The notes under the pieces are model-generated. The model ran no database searches. It was not told the DNA's origin and saw only the letters and a program-made list of their open reading frames with translations. A program made the translations under genes and the position numbers. DNA of 64,000 nucleotides, from positions 4,898,001 through 4,962,000 of the forward strand of contig OZ245043.1 of NCBI GenBank assembly GCA_965224285.1. Direction: 5' to 3'. Below are positions 9,676-18,614 of the stretch, in pieces. The stretch's first letter is position 1, and each line of letters opens with the position of its first letter. The DNA is from JAJCYK01 sp965224285 (GTDB taxonomy: Bacteria > Bacteroidota > Bacteroidia > Cytophagales > Cyclobacteriaceae).

Positions 9676-11175
9676 TTAATCCTGATGTTTGCGGCTTAGC
9701 CAGGCGTTGCTGCTTATTCCATTTAAGGAAGAAATATTGGTTTCAGGCTGGTCTTCACTGGAGTGCAGGGCAGCAAATGCAGCGGCAATTTCCAGCACCC
9801 TATCATCACTGGGACCGTCTGTTTCCGCAGGCCAATAGTCCTCTACAAATTTGGTATTATAATCACCTGCAACAAATTTTGGGTGCTGCATCACATAACG
9901 ACAAAAAGTAAGAGTAGTTTCTACACCGGTAATTTTATACTCTTCGATCGCCCTGATCATTCTTTTAATGGCTTCCTCCCTATTTTGGCCGTGGACTATC
10001 AGTTTGGCGATCATAGGATCGTAATATATAGGGATTTCCATGCCTTGATCAAATCCGTCATCTACTCTTACACCGGGCCCGTTGGGACGCTTATAAAAAT
10101 TCAACCTGCCGATGTCAGGCAAAAAGTTGTTAGCGGGATCTTCGGCATATACTCGGGATTCTATGGCATGTCCGTTTATTATAAGATTATCTTGAGTGAC
10201 CGTCAGACTTTTGCCTTCCGCGATATGGACCTGCTCCTTGACCAGATCTATGCCGGTAATCAATTCTGTAACCGGATGCTCTACCTGCAGACGGGTATTC
10301 ATCTCCAGAAAGTAAAACTGCTGATTCTGATCCAGCATAAATTCCACCGTACCGGCACCATAGTAGTTACAGGATTTAGCCACTGCCACGGCCGCTTCTC
10401 CCATTTTTTTACGTAAGTGCCCATCCAAAATGGAAGATGGTGCTTCTTCTACAACTTTTTGATGCCTTCTTTGGATACTGCATTCCCTTTCGAAAAGATG
10501 GATGACATTTCCCTGCTGATCACCTAGTATTTGCACTTCAATATGTCTGGGCGAAGTGATAAATTTTTCTATAAACACCGAACCGTCGCCAAATGCGGAT
10601 TCGGCTTCGCTAATGGCCCTGGCCATTTGTTCTTCTAATTCCTGTGCATTGGCCACCACTCTCATCCCTTTGCCTCCACCACCGGCGCTTGCTTTCAGCA
10701 GAATGGGGAAACCGATGCGCTGGCAAGCCTCTAAGGCCTGTTCCAAACTGGTTACTGCATGCTCCGTTCCCGGAACCATCGGTATATTATATTTTGATAC
10801 CGCCTGCTTGGCCTTCAGTTTACTGCCCATAATTTCCATAGACTCCGGAGAGGGTCCGATAAAAATAAAACCAGCCTCAGTAGCTTTACTGGCAAACTCT
10901 GGATTTTCGGATAGAAATCCATAACCTGGATGTATGGCGTCTACATTAAAGTCGCGGCATATATCCAGTATTTTTGAGATTTTAAGATAGGACTCAGATG
11001 AAGGAGAAGGGCCAACCATAGCAGCTTGATCAGCTGCCTGTACAAATGGAGCGGCACGGTCGGCCTCTGAGAAAATAGCTACCGTGGAAATGTCCATTTC
11101 CTTTAACGAGCGCATTATTCTCAATGCTATTTCACCGCGGTTAGCCACCAACACTTTCTTAATGGATTTCATCAT
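9676..11175 (-). CDS. accC: Biotin carboxylase subunit of an acyl-CoA carboxylase
   Basis: The 499-residue protein has the AccC order: VLVANRGEIALRI at the N-terminus, the glycine-rich ATP loop GGGGKGMR (about 165-172), the EKFITSPRHIEVQ segment, FLEMNTRLQVEHPVTE (about 290) and the B-domain-following C-terminal region. It carboxylates biotin on a carrier protein using ATP and bicarbonate. It is about 50 residues longer than classic AccC, as in acetyl/propionyl-CoA carboxylases of Bacteroidota. No biotin carrier or carboxyltransferase gene lies nearby. Two Met codons start the protein (11175 and 11172). It is the first gene of the accC-DUF1015-maf operon. Confidence 0.93.
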   Translation of the reverse strand: MMKSIKKVLVANRGEIALRIMRSLKEMDISTVAIFSEADRAAPFVQAADQAAMVGPSPSSESYLKISKILDICRDFNVDAIHPGYGFLSENPEFASKATEAGFIFIGPSPESMEIMGSKLKAKQAVSKYNIPMVPGTEHAVTSLEQALEACQRIGFPILLKASAGGGGKGMRVVANAQELEEQMARAISEAESAFGDGSVFIEKFITSPRHIEVQILGDQQGNVIHLFERECSIQRRHQKVVEEAPSSILDGHLRKKMGEAAVAVAKSCNYYGAGTVEFMLDQNQQFYFLEMNTRLQVEHPVTELITGIDLVKEQVHIAEGKSLTVTQDNLIINGHAIESRVYAEDPANNFLPDIGRLNFYKRPNGPGVRVDDGFDQGMEIPIYYDPMIAKLIVHGQNREEAIKRMIRAIEEYKITGVETTLTFCRYVMQHPKFVAGDYNTKFVEDYWPAETDGPSDDRVLEIAAAFAALHSSEDQPETNISSLNGISSNAWLSRKHQD

Positions 11176-11338
11176 AGGTCATCTGATCTGGCCATAAAGC
11201 TAGGTTTTTGTGTTAAAATAGACAATTATCCCCGGGTTTTGCTGGCGGAAAGGCCCTGATAATAACCATTTTGGCCTGTCAGACGCGGTTTAGGCATTAT
11301 TCGGAATATTCCGGGGTAGTGCATTAAGATCTTATCCG

Positions 11339-11369
11339 TTTGTTTAGAATGCTTTAAGTATTACCTTTG
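11339..11369 (+). promoter_or_regulatory. Bacteroidota-type promoter for the PLP acyltransferase gene
   Basis: TTTG at 11339-11342 and TACCTTTG at 11362-11369, a full match to TAnnTTTG, are separated by 19 bp, the spacing of primary-sigma promoters in Bacteroidota. The GTG start is about 55 bp downstream. The match is by eye to the known consensus. Confidence 0.75.
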
Positions 11370-11423
11370 TATGTTTTTATTTAGCACTTTTCGTTAAATT
11401 ATTGAACAAACAACAAGTCGACG

Positions 11424-12674
11424 GTGGATATATTTAAAAGACTCCTTAACAATAAAGGCCCCCTGGGCCGATACTCGCATTTATCGGAGGGTTATTTTAT
11501 GTTCCCCAAATTGGAAGGGGATATTGGACCCAGAATGAAATTTCAAGGCAATGAGGTTTTAAATTGGAGCCTTAACGATTATCTGGGATTGGCAAACCAT
11601 CCAGAGGTGAGAGCAGTTGATACCCAGGCAGCTAAGGATTGGGGTTTGGCCTATCCCATGGGCGCCCGCATGATGTCGGGCAATAGTGAATACCATGAGC
11701 AACTGGAAGACCAGTTAGCGGATTTTATAAAGAAACCAGCTGTTTTACTATTGAATTACGGGTATCAGGGCATAATGTCTATTATTGATGCCCTGACCGA
11801 CCGCAAGGATGTGATTGTATATGATGCAGAATCACACGCCTGTATTATTGATGGGCTGAGAATGCATATGGGCAAACGCTTTGTGTATCCTCACAACGAC
11901 ATTGAAAACCTTGAAAAACAGCTGATCAGGGCTACCAGATTAGCGGAAGAAAATGAGGGTGGTATTCTAGTTATCACTGAGGGAGTGTTTGGAATGTCCG
12001 GAAATCAGGGCAAATTGAAAGAGATCGTAGCCCTTAAGAGTAAGTTCGACTTCAGATTACTGGTAGACGATGCACATGGTTTCGGTACCTTGGGAGCAAC
12101 CGGCGCCGGAGCCGGAGAGCAACAAGGGGTACAAGATGGCATCGACTTATATTTCTCTACCTTTGCTAAATCCATGGCGGGAATCGGAGCCTTTGTAGGG
12201 GGAGAATCAGATATAATCGAATACCTTAAATACAACGCCCGGTCTCAGATTTTTGCCAAAACCCTGCCCATGCCATATGTGCTGGGGGCTATGAAACGAT
12301 TAGAACTCCTGCGGACCCAGCCCGAGCATAAAGAGAAACTCTGGACCATAGTCAATGCGCTGCAGAATGGATTAAAATCTAGAGGGTTCAACATCGGCAC
12401 TACCGAGTCTTGCGTGACTCCGGTAATTGTAAGTGGTTCTGTTGGTGAGGCTGCGGTGATGAGCAAGGACCTGCGTGAAAATTACAATATCTTCTGTTCG
12501 GTGGTCATCTATCCGGTTGTTCCTAAAGACGTAATTATGATGAGACTCATCCCCACTGCATCGCATACTTTAGAAGATGTAGAGGAAACGGTAACCGCCT
12601 TCGAAGCCATCAAACACAAGCTTGATGAAGGCGCCTATCGCATGACAGAAATGGCCAACCATTTTGACACCTAA
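11424..12674 (+). CDS. Alpha-oxoamine synthase family PLP enzyme (serine palmitoyltransferase or cysteate acyltransferase candidate)
   Basis: The 416-residue protein belongs to the family of AONS, KBL and serine palmitoyltransferase, which condense an acyl-CoA with an amino acid and release CO2. Visible residues are DDAHGFG (Asp216, His218) and the PLP lysine Lys249 in STFAKSMAG. The N-terminal GRYSHLSEGYF and LNDYLGLANHP match the Bacteroidota subgroup that makes sphingoid or sulfonolipid (capnine) backbones. Which amino acid it uses, serine or cysteate, cannot be decided by eye. The start is GTG at 11424; the next Met (residue 26) would cut into conserved sequence. A strong promoter lies just upstream and the gene stands alone. 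Confidence 0.82.
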   Translation: MDIFKRLLNNKGPLGRYSHLSEGYFMFPKLEGDIGPRMKFQGNEVLNWSLNDYLGLANHPEVRAVDTQAAKDWGLAYPMGARMMSGNSEYHEQLEDQLADFIKKPAVLLLNYGYQGIMSIIDALTDRKDVIVYDAESHACIIDGLRMHMGKRFVYPHNDIENLEKQLIRATRLAEENEGGILVITEGVFGMSGNQGKLKEIVALKSKFDFRLLVDDAHGFGTLGATGAGAGEQQGVQDGIDLYFSTFAKSMAGIGAFVGGESDIIEYLKYNARSQIFAKTLPMPYVLGAMKRLELLRTQPEHKEKLWTIVNALQNGLKSRGFNIGTTESCVTPVIVSGSVGEAAVMSKDLRENYNIFCSVVIYPVVPKDVIMMRLIPTASHTLEDVEETVTAFEAIKHKLDEGAYRMTEMANHFDT

Positions 12675-12771
12675 GCCCTAAAAAAGGCCCTAGGGTATTG
12701 TTTATCAAACATTTTAGTTATATTGCCCCATAATCAAATACTAATTTTATCAACAACTAAAATTTTTTATA

Positions 12772-12948
12772 ATGAAAAGATTTGATCAAGTAAGGGGTCT
12801 AGTCGCATCTTTAGAGGGGGATTTTGAGAAGTTCTATGAGAAAAGCAATCAGGCTGCTGGAACACGGGTTCGAAAAGGTATGCAAGAACTTAAGAATTTG
12901 TGTCAGGAAATCCGGGTAGAGGTACAGGCTATAAAGAATAGAGGTTAA
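12772..12948 (+). CDS. Histone H1-like (Hc1-type) small protein, 58 residues
   Basis: ATG at 12772 opens a 58-codon frame ending with TAA at 12948. The product starts MKRFDQVRGLVASLEGDFEK and contains KAxGTRVRKGMQELKNL-like sequence (here NQAAGTRVRKGMQELKNLCQ), which I recognise as the short Hc1/histone H1-like protein conserved in Cytophagales and relatives. It is helical and has many Lys, Arg and Glu residues. It probably binds the nucleoid, but its role is not established from the sequence. It is a monocistronic gene with AT-rich upstream DNA and its own hairpin terminator. Confidence 0.85.
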   Translation: MKRFDQVRGLVASLEGDFEKFYEKSNQAAGTRVRKGMQELKNLCQEIRVEVQAIKNRG

Positions 12949-12973
12949 ATAACCAGCTGACTAAAGGAATGAG

Positions 12974-13005
12974 AAAAGTGGTTGTTCAACAGCCACTTTT
13001 TTTTT
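12974..13005 (+). terminator. Rho-independent terminator of the Hc1-like gene
   Basis: A 7-bp stem (GTGGTTG at 12978-12984 with CAGCCAC at 12990-12996, one G-T pair), a 5-nt loop, an upstream A-run and nine T residues follow the small gene by 25 bp. The dapA stop codon of the opposite strand (12986-12988) lies inside the hairpin. Confidence 0.85.
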
Positions 13006-13882
13006 CGGCCATAAGACTCCCCATAACCTTGGAAATGGCGGATCCCAGTTCCGCACTTGCCTCAGTTAATGGCAGTCGCACGTAAGGATGACATATTCCT
13101 AAATATTCCAATGCTTTTTTTACCCCTACTGGATTGCTTTCCTGATACATAAGGGGGTTGATTGGAAGTAATTGATTAAGTATTTCTTCAGCCTCTTCCC
13201 ACTCTGCTTTCAGGCAGTGATCCACCATTTGCTTCATATGAAAAGGGAATGCGTTGGCCATTACTGAAATCACCCCATCACCCCCTGATTTCATTAATGG
13301 TACGGTATTGATATCATCACCTGAAAGCAATAAGAATTCCTGGGGTCGATTTTCTGCAACCATCCTAATCTGATGAGGATCGTTCAAGGCTTCTTTAATG
13401 CCGGCAATATTGGGATGTTCCGCCAATTTTAAAGTGGTTTCAGCCTCAATATTACAAGCGGTGCGACCTGGTACATTGTAAAGGAATACTGGTAAAGGAG
13501 AATGGTCAGCGATTTCCGTATAATGCAACCAAAGGCCCTTTTGAGTGGGTTTGTTATAATAAGGGCATACTGATAAGATCCCCTGGATCAGCGATTGGTC
13601 CACCTTTTTTACCTGATCTACTACTTGCTGGGTGGAATTGCCCCCGATTCCGTACATAATGGGTCGTTGCAAGGGGTTGTGTCCCGCTACGAAATCCAGT
13701 ACTGCTGCTCGTTCAGAGGCAGTTACTGTCGGAGATTCTCCGGTGGTGCCGTTCACTACCCAATAGTCCAGCTTTTCCGTATAGGTCAGTAATTTTTCCA
13801 GCCCGGTAAAGTCTATTCCACGGTTTTCCTGAAAGGGAGTGACCAGGGCCGCACCGGTGCCTCGAAACTGATCAGCTGCCAT
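12986..13882 (-). CDS. dapA: 4-hydroxy-tetrahydrodipicolinate synthase
   Basis: The 298-residue protein is an (beta/alpha)8 lyase of the DapA family. It has GTTGESPT (residues 45-52), Tyr135 in LYNVPGRT and the Schiff-base Lys163 in AGIKEAL. The enzyme condenses pyruvate with aspartate semialdehyde in lysine and diaminopimelate synthesis. It is the last gene of a minus-strand operon ligA - DUF6913-like - dapA: its start overlaps the end of the preceding gene by 11 bp. Its last codons overlap the terminator of the convergent Hc1-like gene. Confidence 0.95.
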   Translation of the reverse strand: MAADQFRGTGAALVTPFQENRGIDFTGLEKLLTYTEKLDYWVVNGTTGESPTVTASERAAVLDFVAGHNPLQRPIMYGIGGNSTQQVVDQVKKVDQSLIQGILSVCPYYNKPTQKGLWLHYTEIADHSPLPVFLYNVPGRTACNIEAETTLKLAEHPNIAGIKEALNDPHQIRMVAENRPQEFLLLSGDDINTVPLMKSGGDGVISVMANAFPFHMKQMVDHCLKAEWEEAEEILNQLLPINPLMYQESNPVGVKKALEYLGICHPYVRLPLTEASAELGSAISKVMGSLMAEKKSGC

Positions 13883-14405
13883 TACGCCCTAGTTTTTTTG
13901 TATAGTAAAATATTTGGTCGATAACTTCTTCAATCGCTGGCTCTCCATTTAAATTGATCATCAATTCCAATAATTCCTTTCTGTTTACCTCAAAAAGGCC
14001 GATCCGACATTTAGCCTTGCTCATTGCCAGGATATTTTGCAAGTATATGTTTTGTTCAACGTCCAGATAAAGTAGATAATCAAAATGTTCCTCAGCAAAG
14101 GATATCGCATCGTGAGAATCTATCTTACCCAATATAGAGACGTCCTTGCTGGTAATATAATCATAGAGAAAATCAAAATTCTCACCGTCTTTACCGAGAT
14201 AGCACAATACGTCAACCTTTTTGCCGTCTTTTTTTAATTGTTTGGCCAGGTTCCTAATCGCCTGAAACTTTCGGCGATCAGTTTGCGAAAATAGAATTCC
14301 CACCTTGGTTGCTTCCTGATATCCCACAGTTTCCCTCACGGCTCGATTTTTACCAGCCAGTTTTTCGGTCCTCTGTACCAGCAGCTTTTTGTTTAAAACG
14401 GTCAT
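13872..14405 (-). CDS. Conserved Bacteroidota protein of unknown function (DUF6913-like)
   Basis: The 177-residue soluble protein has no signal peptide. It begins with a basic helical stretch, then a Rossmann-like pattern of strands and helices (KVGILFSQTD, KVDVLCYLGK, YLLYLDVEQN, CRIGLFEVN). I recognise it as the conserved protein that often sits between ligA and dapA in Bacteroidota, but no activity is known to me. It overlaps ligA by 4 bp at its start and dapA by 11 bp at its end, so the three genes are translationally coupled. Confidence 0.72.
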   Translation of the reverse strand: MTVLNKKLLVQRTEKLAGKNRAVRETVGYQEATKVGILFSQTDRRKFQAIRNLAKQLKKDGKKVDVLCYLGKDGENFDFLYDYITSKDVSILGKIDSHDAISFAEEHFDYLLYLDVEQNIYLQNILAMSKAKCRIGLFEVNRKELLELMINLNGEPAIEEVIDQIFYYTKKLGRNGS

Positions 14406-16429
14406 CTTGTCCCGATCATCTTGAGAAAATCTTCTTCTGAGATTATCTCAATCCCCAGTTTTTGTGCTCGCTCCATCTTGGCTGGGCCCATCTTTTCACC
14501 AGCCAATAGGTAATCAAGCTTACCACTTATGCTAGTCAACACTTTACCACCATGTAATTTAATGGTTTCTTTAAGACCATCACGATCGAAATGCTGAAAA
14601 ATTCCAGAAACCACGAAGGATTTACCGGATAGATCTTCACTAATTAAAGTTACGTCTTCTTTTTTTACATCAAAAGTGAGCCCTGCTTGTTTGAGATTTT
14701 GGACTAACTCCCGATTATCAGGTTCCTTAAAAAATTGAAGAACACTCTCAGCAATGCGGTCTCCGATTTCAGGGGTTTCTATCAATTCCTCAAAAGAGGC
14801 ATCCATCAATTTTTCGATGTTCCCGAAATGATTGGCTAACCGGGCGGCTACTGTACGACCTACATATCGGATACCCAAGGCAAACAACACCCGTTCAAAT
14901 GGAACCTGTTTAGAGGCGTTAATACCTTGTAACAGATTCTTGGTGGATAAATCCTTAAACCCCTCTAACTGGTAGATATCTTGGTAATTAAGATAATACA
15001 GATCAGAGGCATCCTTGATCAACCCCCGTTCAAACAACAACGCAATAGTTCTCCCGCCCAGGCTGTCAATATCCATGGCATTGCGATGGATAAAATGCTG
15101 GATGCGTCCCTTTATCTGTGGAGGACAGCCTTTGATGTTAGGACAATAGTGAACTGCTTCACCGGGCTCTCGTTGCAGTTCGGTATTACATTCTGGGCAG
15201 TTCTGAATAAAATGGAAAGGGCTGCTTTGAGGATCTCGCTTCTCCAGGTCTACCCCGGTTAGTTTTGGAATTATCTCGCCGCCTTTTTCCACAAATACTG
15301 TATCACCTATATGCAAGTCCAGACGTTGGATCTCATTTGCATTGTGTAAGGAGGCTCTTTTCACAGTAGTTCCTGCCAGGATAACGGGTTCCAGGTTGGC
15401 TACTGGAGTAATAGCCCCGGTGCGCCCCACCTGGTAACTGATACTTCGAAGGACCGTAGGTTTGTTCTCCGACTGGTACTTAAAGGCGATGGCCCAGCGG
15501 GGGCTTTTGGCCGTATAGCCTAACTTTTCCTGTTGCTGCAGGTTGTCCACTTTTATCACAATTCCGTCAGTTTCCAGAGGCAGTCCGAAGCGCTTTTGTT
15601 CCCAATCTGCGATATACCGGAAAACTTCCTCCATAGATTGACACTTTCGATAGGTAGGAGAAACGTTGAATCCCCAACTTTCCAACTGTGATATCCCCTC
15701 GCTATGTGATTGATATGGTAGGTTGTCCCCTAATAACGAGTAGATGTAGCAATCCAATGATCTTGCCGCCACCACCGCAGAGTCCTGCATTTTAAGGGTG
15801 CCCGAGGCGGTGTTCCGTGGGTTGGCCAATAAGGCCAGGCCCTCTGCTTCCCGCTCGGTATTCAGCTGGTTGAATACATCATTTGGCATAAATACTTCAC
15901 CCCGTATTTCAAATTGTTCGGGGACCTGGTCTTCTGCCAATTTAAGCGGTAGGGTTTTAATGGTACGGGCATTGGCAGTTATATCATCCCCCTTGGTGCC
16001 GTCACCCCGGGTTACGGCCTGAGCTAAAATGCCATCCCGATAAGTGATGCTTAATGCAACTCCATCGAATTTTAGTTCACAGAAATATTCATAATGTGCA
16101 TTATCACCTAGAATCTTCTGTACTCTCTTATCAAAATCTATTAATTCCTCCAATGAGTAGGTGTTTCCCAGCGACAGCATAGGATATTGGTGTACTACAG
16201 TGGGAAAATTCTTGGTTATGGTCCCACCAACTCTTTGGGTAGGGGAATAATCATGTTTAAGATCGGGAAACTGCTTTTCCAGTTCATTCAGTTCCTCCAG
16301 CAACTTATCAAACTCCAGGTCGCTGATTTCCTGGCGGTCCTGACGATAATACAGATCATTGTGATAGTTTATGGTGGCAATAAGTTCATCCACCCGGTTT
16401 TTAGCCTGGATAGGAGAGAGGGTTTTCAT
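14402..16429 (-). CDS. ligA: NAD-dependent DNA ligase
   Basis: The 675-residue protein has the full bacterial LigA layout: Ia domain with YYRQDRQEISD, adenylation domain with Lys120 in CELKFDGVA, OB fold, a zinc finger of four Cys (CPECNTE ... CPNIKGC, about 405-430), helix-hairpin-helix repeats and a C-terminal BRCT domain (about 595-675). It seals nicks in replication and repair using NAD. It is the first gene of the ligA-dapA operon and starts 15 bp after the end of the M1 peptidase gene. Confidence 0.97.
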   Translation of the reverse strand: MKTLSPIQAKNRVDELIATINYHNDLYYRQDRQEISDLEFDKLLEELNELEKQFPDLKHDYSPTQRVGGTITKNFPTVVHQYPMLSLGNTYSLEELIDFDKRVQKILGDNAHYEYFCELKFDGVALSITYRDGILAQAVTRGDGTKGDDITANARTIKTLPLKLAEDQVPEQFEIRGEVFMPNDVFNQLNTEREAEGLALLANPRNTASGTLKMQDSAVVAARSLDCYIYSLLGDNLPYQSHSEGISQLESWGFNVSPTYRKCQSMEEVFRYIADWEQKRFGLPLETDGIVIKVDNLQQQEKLGYTAKSPRWAIAFKYQSENKPTVLRSISYQVGRTGAITPVANLEPVILAGTTVKRASLHNANEIQRLDLHIGDTVFVEKGGEIIPKLTGVDLEKRDPQSSPFHFIQNCPECNTELQREPGEAVHYCPNIKGCPPQIKGRIQHFIHRNAMDIDSLGGRTIALLFERGLIKDASDLYYLNYQDIYQLEGFKDLSTKNLLQGINASKQVPFERVLFALGIRYVGRTVAARLANHFGNIEKLMDASFEELIETPEIGDRIAESVLQFFKEPDNRELVQNLKQAGLTFDVKKEDVTLISEDLSGKSFVVSGIFQHFDRDGLKETIKLHGGKVLTSISGKLDYLLAGEKMGPAKMERAQKLGIEIISEEDFLKMIGTR

Positions 16430-16444
16430 GCTGGAACAACGAAA

Positions 16445-18292
16445 CTACGGGTTTTTATCTTTGAAATACTTAGCTACTTCGATGGCGTTGTTCTCTCGAA
16501 GGATGTCAGCCATCCGTTGGCTGGGGTCAATCTCTATTGACTTCAACTCTGAATGAGGCACGGGGATCCATAAACGGTAACGGGGATGGGTCCAGGCCCA
16601 ATCGCTTAATATCCGATAGGCTATTTGAGGATCTTCCTGGGATTTGTAACCTCTCATCATCACCAATGGGATGTGGTAGATTTCACGCTCACCGCTGGTA
16701 TACTCCACTGCCAAGTCAACCGGCATCATCATGCTTCCATATTTCTCCAGGGTGATCAGAGTAGAATCTTCGTCTGTATCAATGGAATGGATACCATAAT
16801 CTATGGTCTTGGTGGTATTGACCCAATGCTCGAGGTACCAATCCAGTTCCAAACCAGACACTTTCTCCATTACCCGAATAAAGTCATGAGGCTCGGGATG
16901 ACGGAATTTCCATTGGTTATAATATCGGATCATTCCTTTTTTAAAAGCTTGCTCACCCACAATGTAACTCAATTGCCGTAAAAAGACCGAGCCTTTGCTA
17001 TAGGCTGATACACTATAGGCTTGGTTGAGATGAAAATGATCCGCATGGGTGGTCATAGGCTCTTCCAGGCCGCTGGATACCAGGTTGAAATATGAATTGT
17101 AATGTGCAAGCTGTGGATATGGCTTCTTTTGGTCCTGGAATAGGAAATCCATAATTTCCGTAGCGGCAAAGCTGGTGAAACCTTCATCCATCCAGGCGTA
17201 TAAACTCTCATTGGTGGCCAGCACCATTTGATACCAGGAATGCATTAATTCATGGACGGTAACCCCTACCAGGCTTCGCAGGCTGCGATGCCCGGTGATC
17301 AAGGTAGCCATAGGGTACTCCATTCCACCATCTCCCCCCTGAATAACGCTGTATTGCTCATATGGATATTTTCCAAAATGTTCATTAGCATATTGAAAGG
17401 CTTTCACGGTATATTCCGGTAGTTTATCCCAGTGACTGGTAGCTTGACCAGGTTGATAGAAAAAATGGAGTTGCGGGCCGCCGGGTACTTGGGCTTGAAC
17501 ATGTCTGTAGTCTGGATCGGCTGCCCAAACGAAATCGTGTACATTGGGAGCTTTAAAGTGCCAGGTCAACTGATCGCCTGATACACTGGAAGATTCGGCA
17601 TAGCCATGTCCCACTTCTTCCGGGTTTTGTAAATACCCGGTGCCGGCTACCACATAATCGCTATCTATGGTAAGCTTCAATTCAAAATCTCCCCATACTC
17701 CATGGAATTCCCGGCTCACATAAGGATTAGCGTGCCATCCGCGATGATCATATTCTGAAAGCTTGGGATACCATTGTGCCATGGAATAGGCGATTCCTTC
17801 GGCATTGGCTCTTCCCGAGCGTCGTATCTGCAAAGGGACCTGTCCCTCAAAGTCCATGGTAAGGGTAGTCGAATCATTTGGCAACAGAGGTTGGTCCAAT
17901 TCGACTTCCAGGATAGTACCTACCGTTTGGTACTCCAAAGGCTGGTCATCCTGAACTAGCTGCTGTACTTTTAGGTATCCGATTTCGTTTTGATTCAGCC
18001 GATATATTCGGTCCATAACCCTGCTGTCCGGATCTGCGATGGTTCTGGAACGCACGTCCATCATGCTTCCCGGTCTAAAAGCATTGAAGTATAAATGATA
18101 AAATACCCTATTCAAGGTATCGGGAGAGTTGTTGGTATATACCAGTATTTGCTTGCCTTTAAACTGATGACTGGTAACGTCCATCTCTACCTCCATGTAA
18201 TAATTTACCTTTTGTTGCCAGCGATAATTTTGGGCGTCAACTCCATAATAGCACAGGAATAAGCCGGCTATCACTAATAAGCGAACAATCAT
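16445..18292 (-). CDS. Secreted M1-family zinc metallopeptidase
   Basis: The 615-residue protein has a signal peptide cut near VDAQN, an N-terminal beta-rich saddle domain, and the gluzincin site HELMHSW (near residue 347) followed about 20 residues later by the third ligand in DEGFTSFAATE. The usual GxMEN exopeptidase motif appears as GGDGGMEYP. It is expected to act as a periplasmic or surface aminopeptidase. The C-terminal HEAT-like region of long M1 enzymes is absent, as in other Bacteroidota M1 proteins of this size. The gene is 15 bp upstream of ligA on the same strand. Confidence 0.9.
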   Translation of the reverse strand: MIVRLLVIAGLFLCYYGVDAQNYRWQQKVNYYMEVEMDVTSHQFKGKQILVYTNNSPDTLNRVFYHLYFNAFRPGSMMDVRSRTIADPDSRVMDRIYRLNQNEIGYLKVQQLVQDDQPLEYQTVGTILEVELDQPLLPNDSTTLTMDFEGQVPLQIRRSGRANAEGIAYSMAQWYPKLSEYDHRGWHANPYVSREFHGVWGDFELKLTIDSDYVVAGTGYLQNPEEVGHGYAESSSVSGDQLTWHFKAPNVHDFVWAADPDYRHVQAQVPGGPQLHFFYQPGQATSHWDKLPEYTVKAFQYANEHFGKYPYEQYSVIQGGDGGMEYPMATLITGHRSLRSLVGVTVHELMHSWYQMVLATNESLYAWMDEGFTSFAATEIMDFLFQDQKKPYPQLAHYNSYFNLVSSGLEEPMTTHADHFHLNQAYSVSAYSKGSVFLRQLSYIVGEQAFKKGMIRYYNQWKFRHPEPHDFIRVMEKVSGLELDWYLEHWVNTTKTIDYGIHSIDTDEDSTLITLEKYGSMMMPVDLAVEYTSGEREIYHIPLVMMRGYKSQEDPQIAYRILSDWAWTHPRYRLWIPVPHSELKSIEIDPSQRMADILRENNAIEVAKYFKDKNP

Positions 18293-18614
18293 ATTGGGAA
18301 AATTTACTTTTTAGCTTTCAAATATACGATGATTACTAACCAATAGGCTTAAATGTAAATATATTCGGGGGTGGGAAGCGTAAATTCCCTCTCAACCTCA
18401 GTTCAGGTCTCCGTTAGCATCTTGGCGAACAGGTCTCATTCGGCGAATTATTGATTTAATAAATTGGCAAAAATCGTGCTAATCCGGGCGTTATTTTCGC
18501 CACCTTCATATAGTACCTCCCCAAATAAAATCAAATTCATAACCTTGCCCACATCCCTCTTGATAAGTCAAGTATTATACTTTTATTCTGTAATTTTATG
18601 CCCAAATATGCGCT
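18293..18614. other. Intergenic region between divergent M1 peptidase and serB-serA genes
   Basis: This 322-bp stretch separates divergent genes and must carry both promoters. A TATACTTT box lies about 40 bp upstream of the serB-serA start, a partial match to TAnnTTTG. I see no gene, RNA or strong hairpin in it. Confidence 0.5.
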
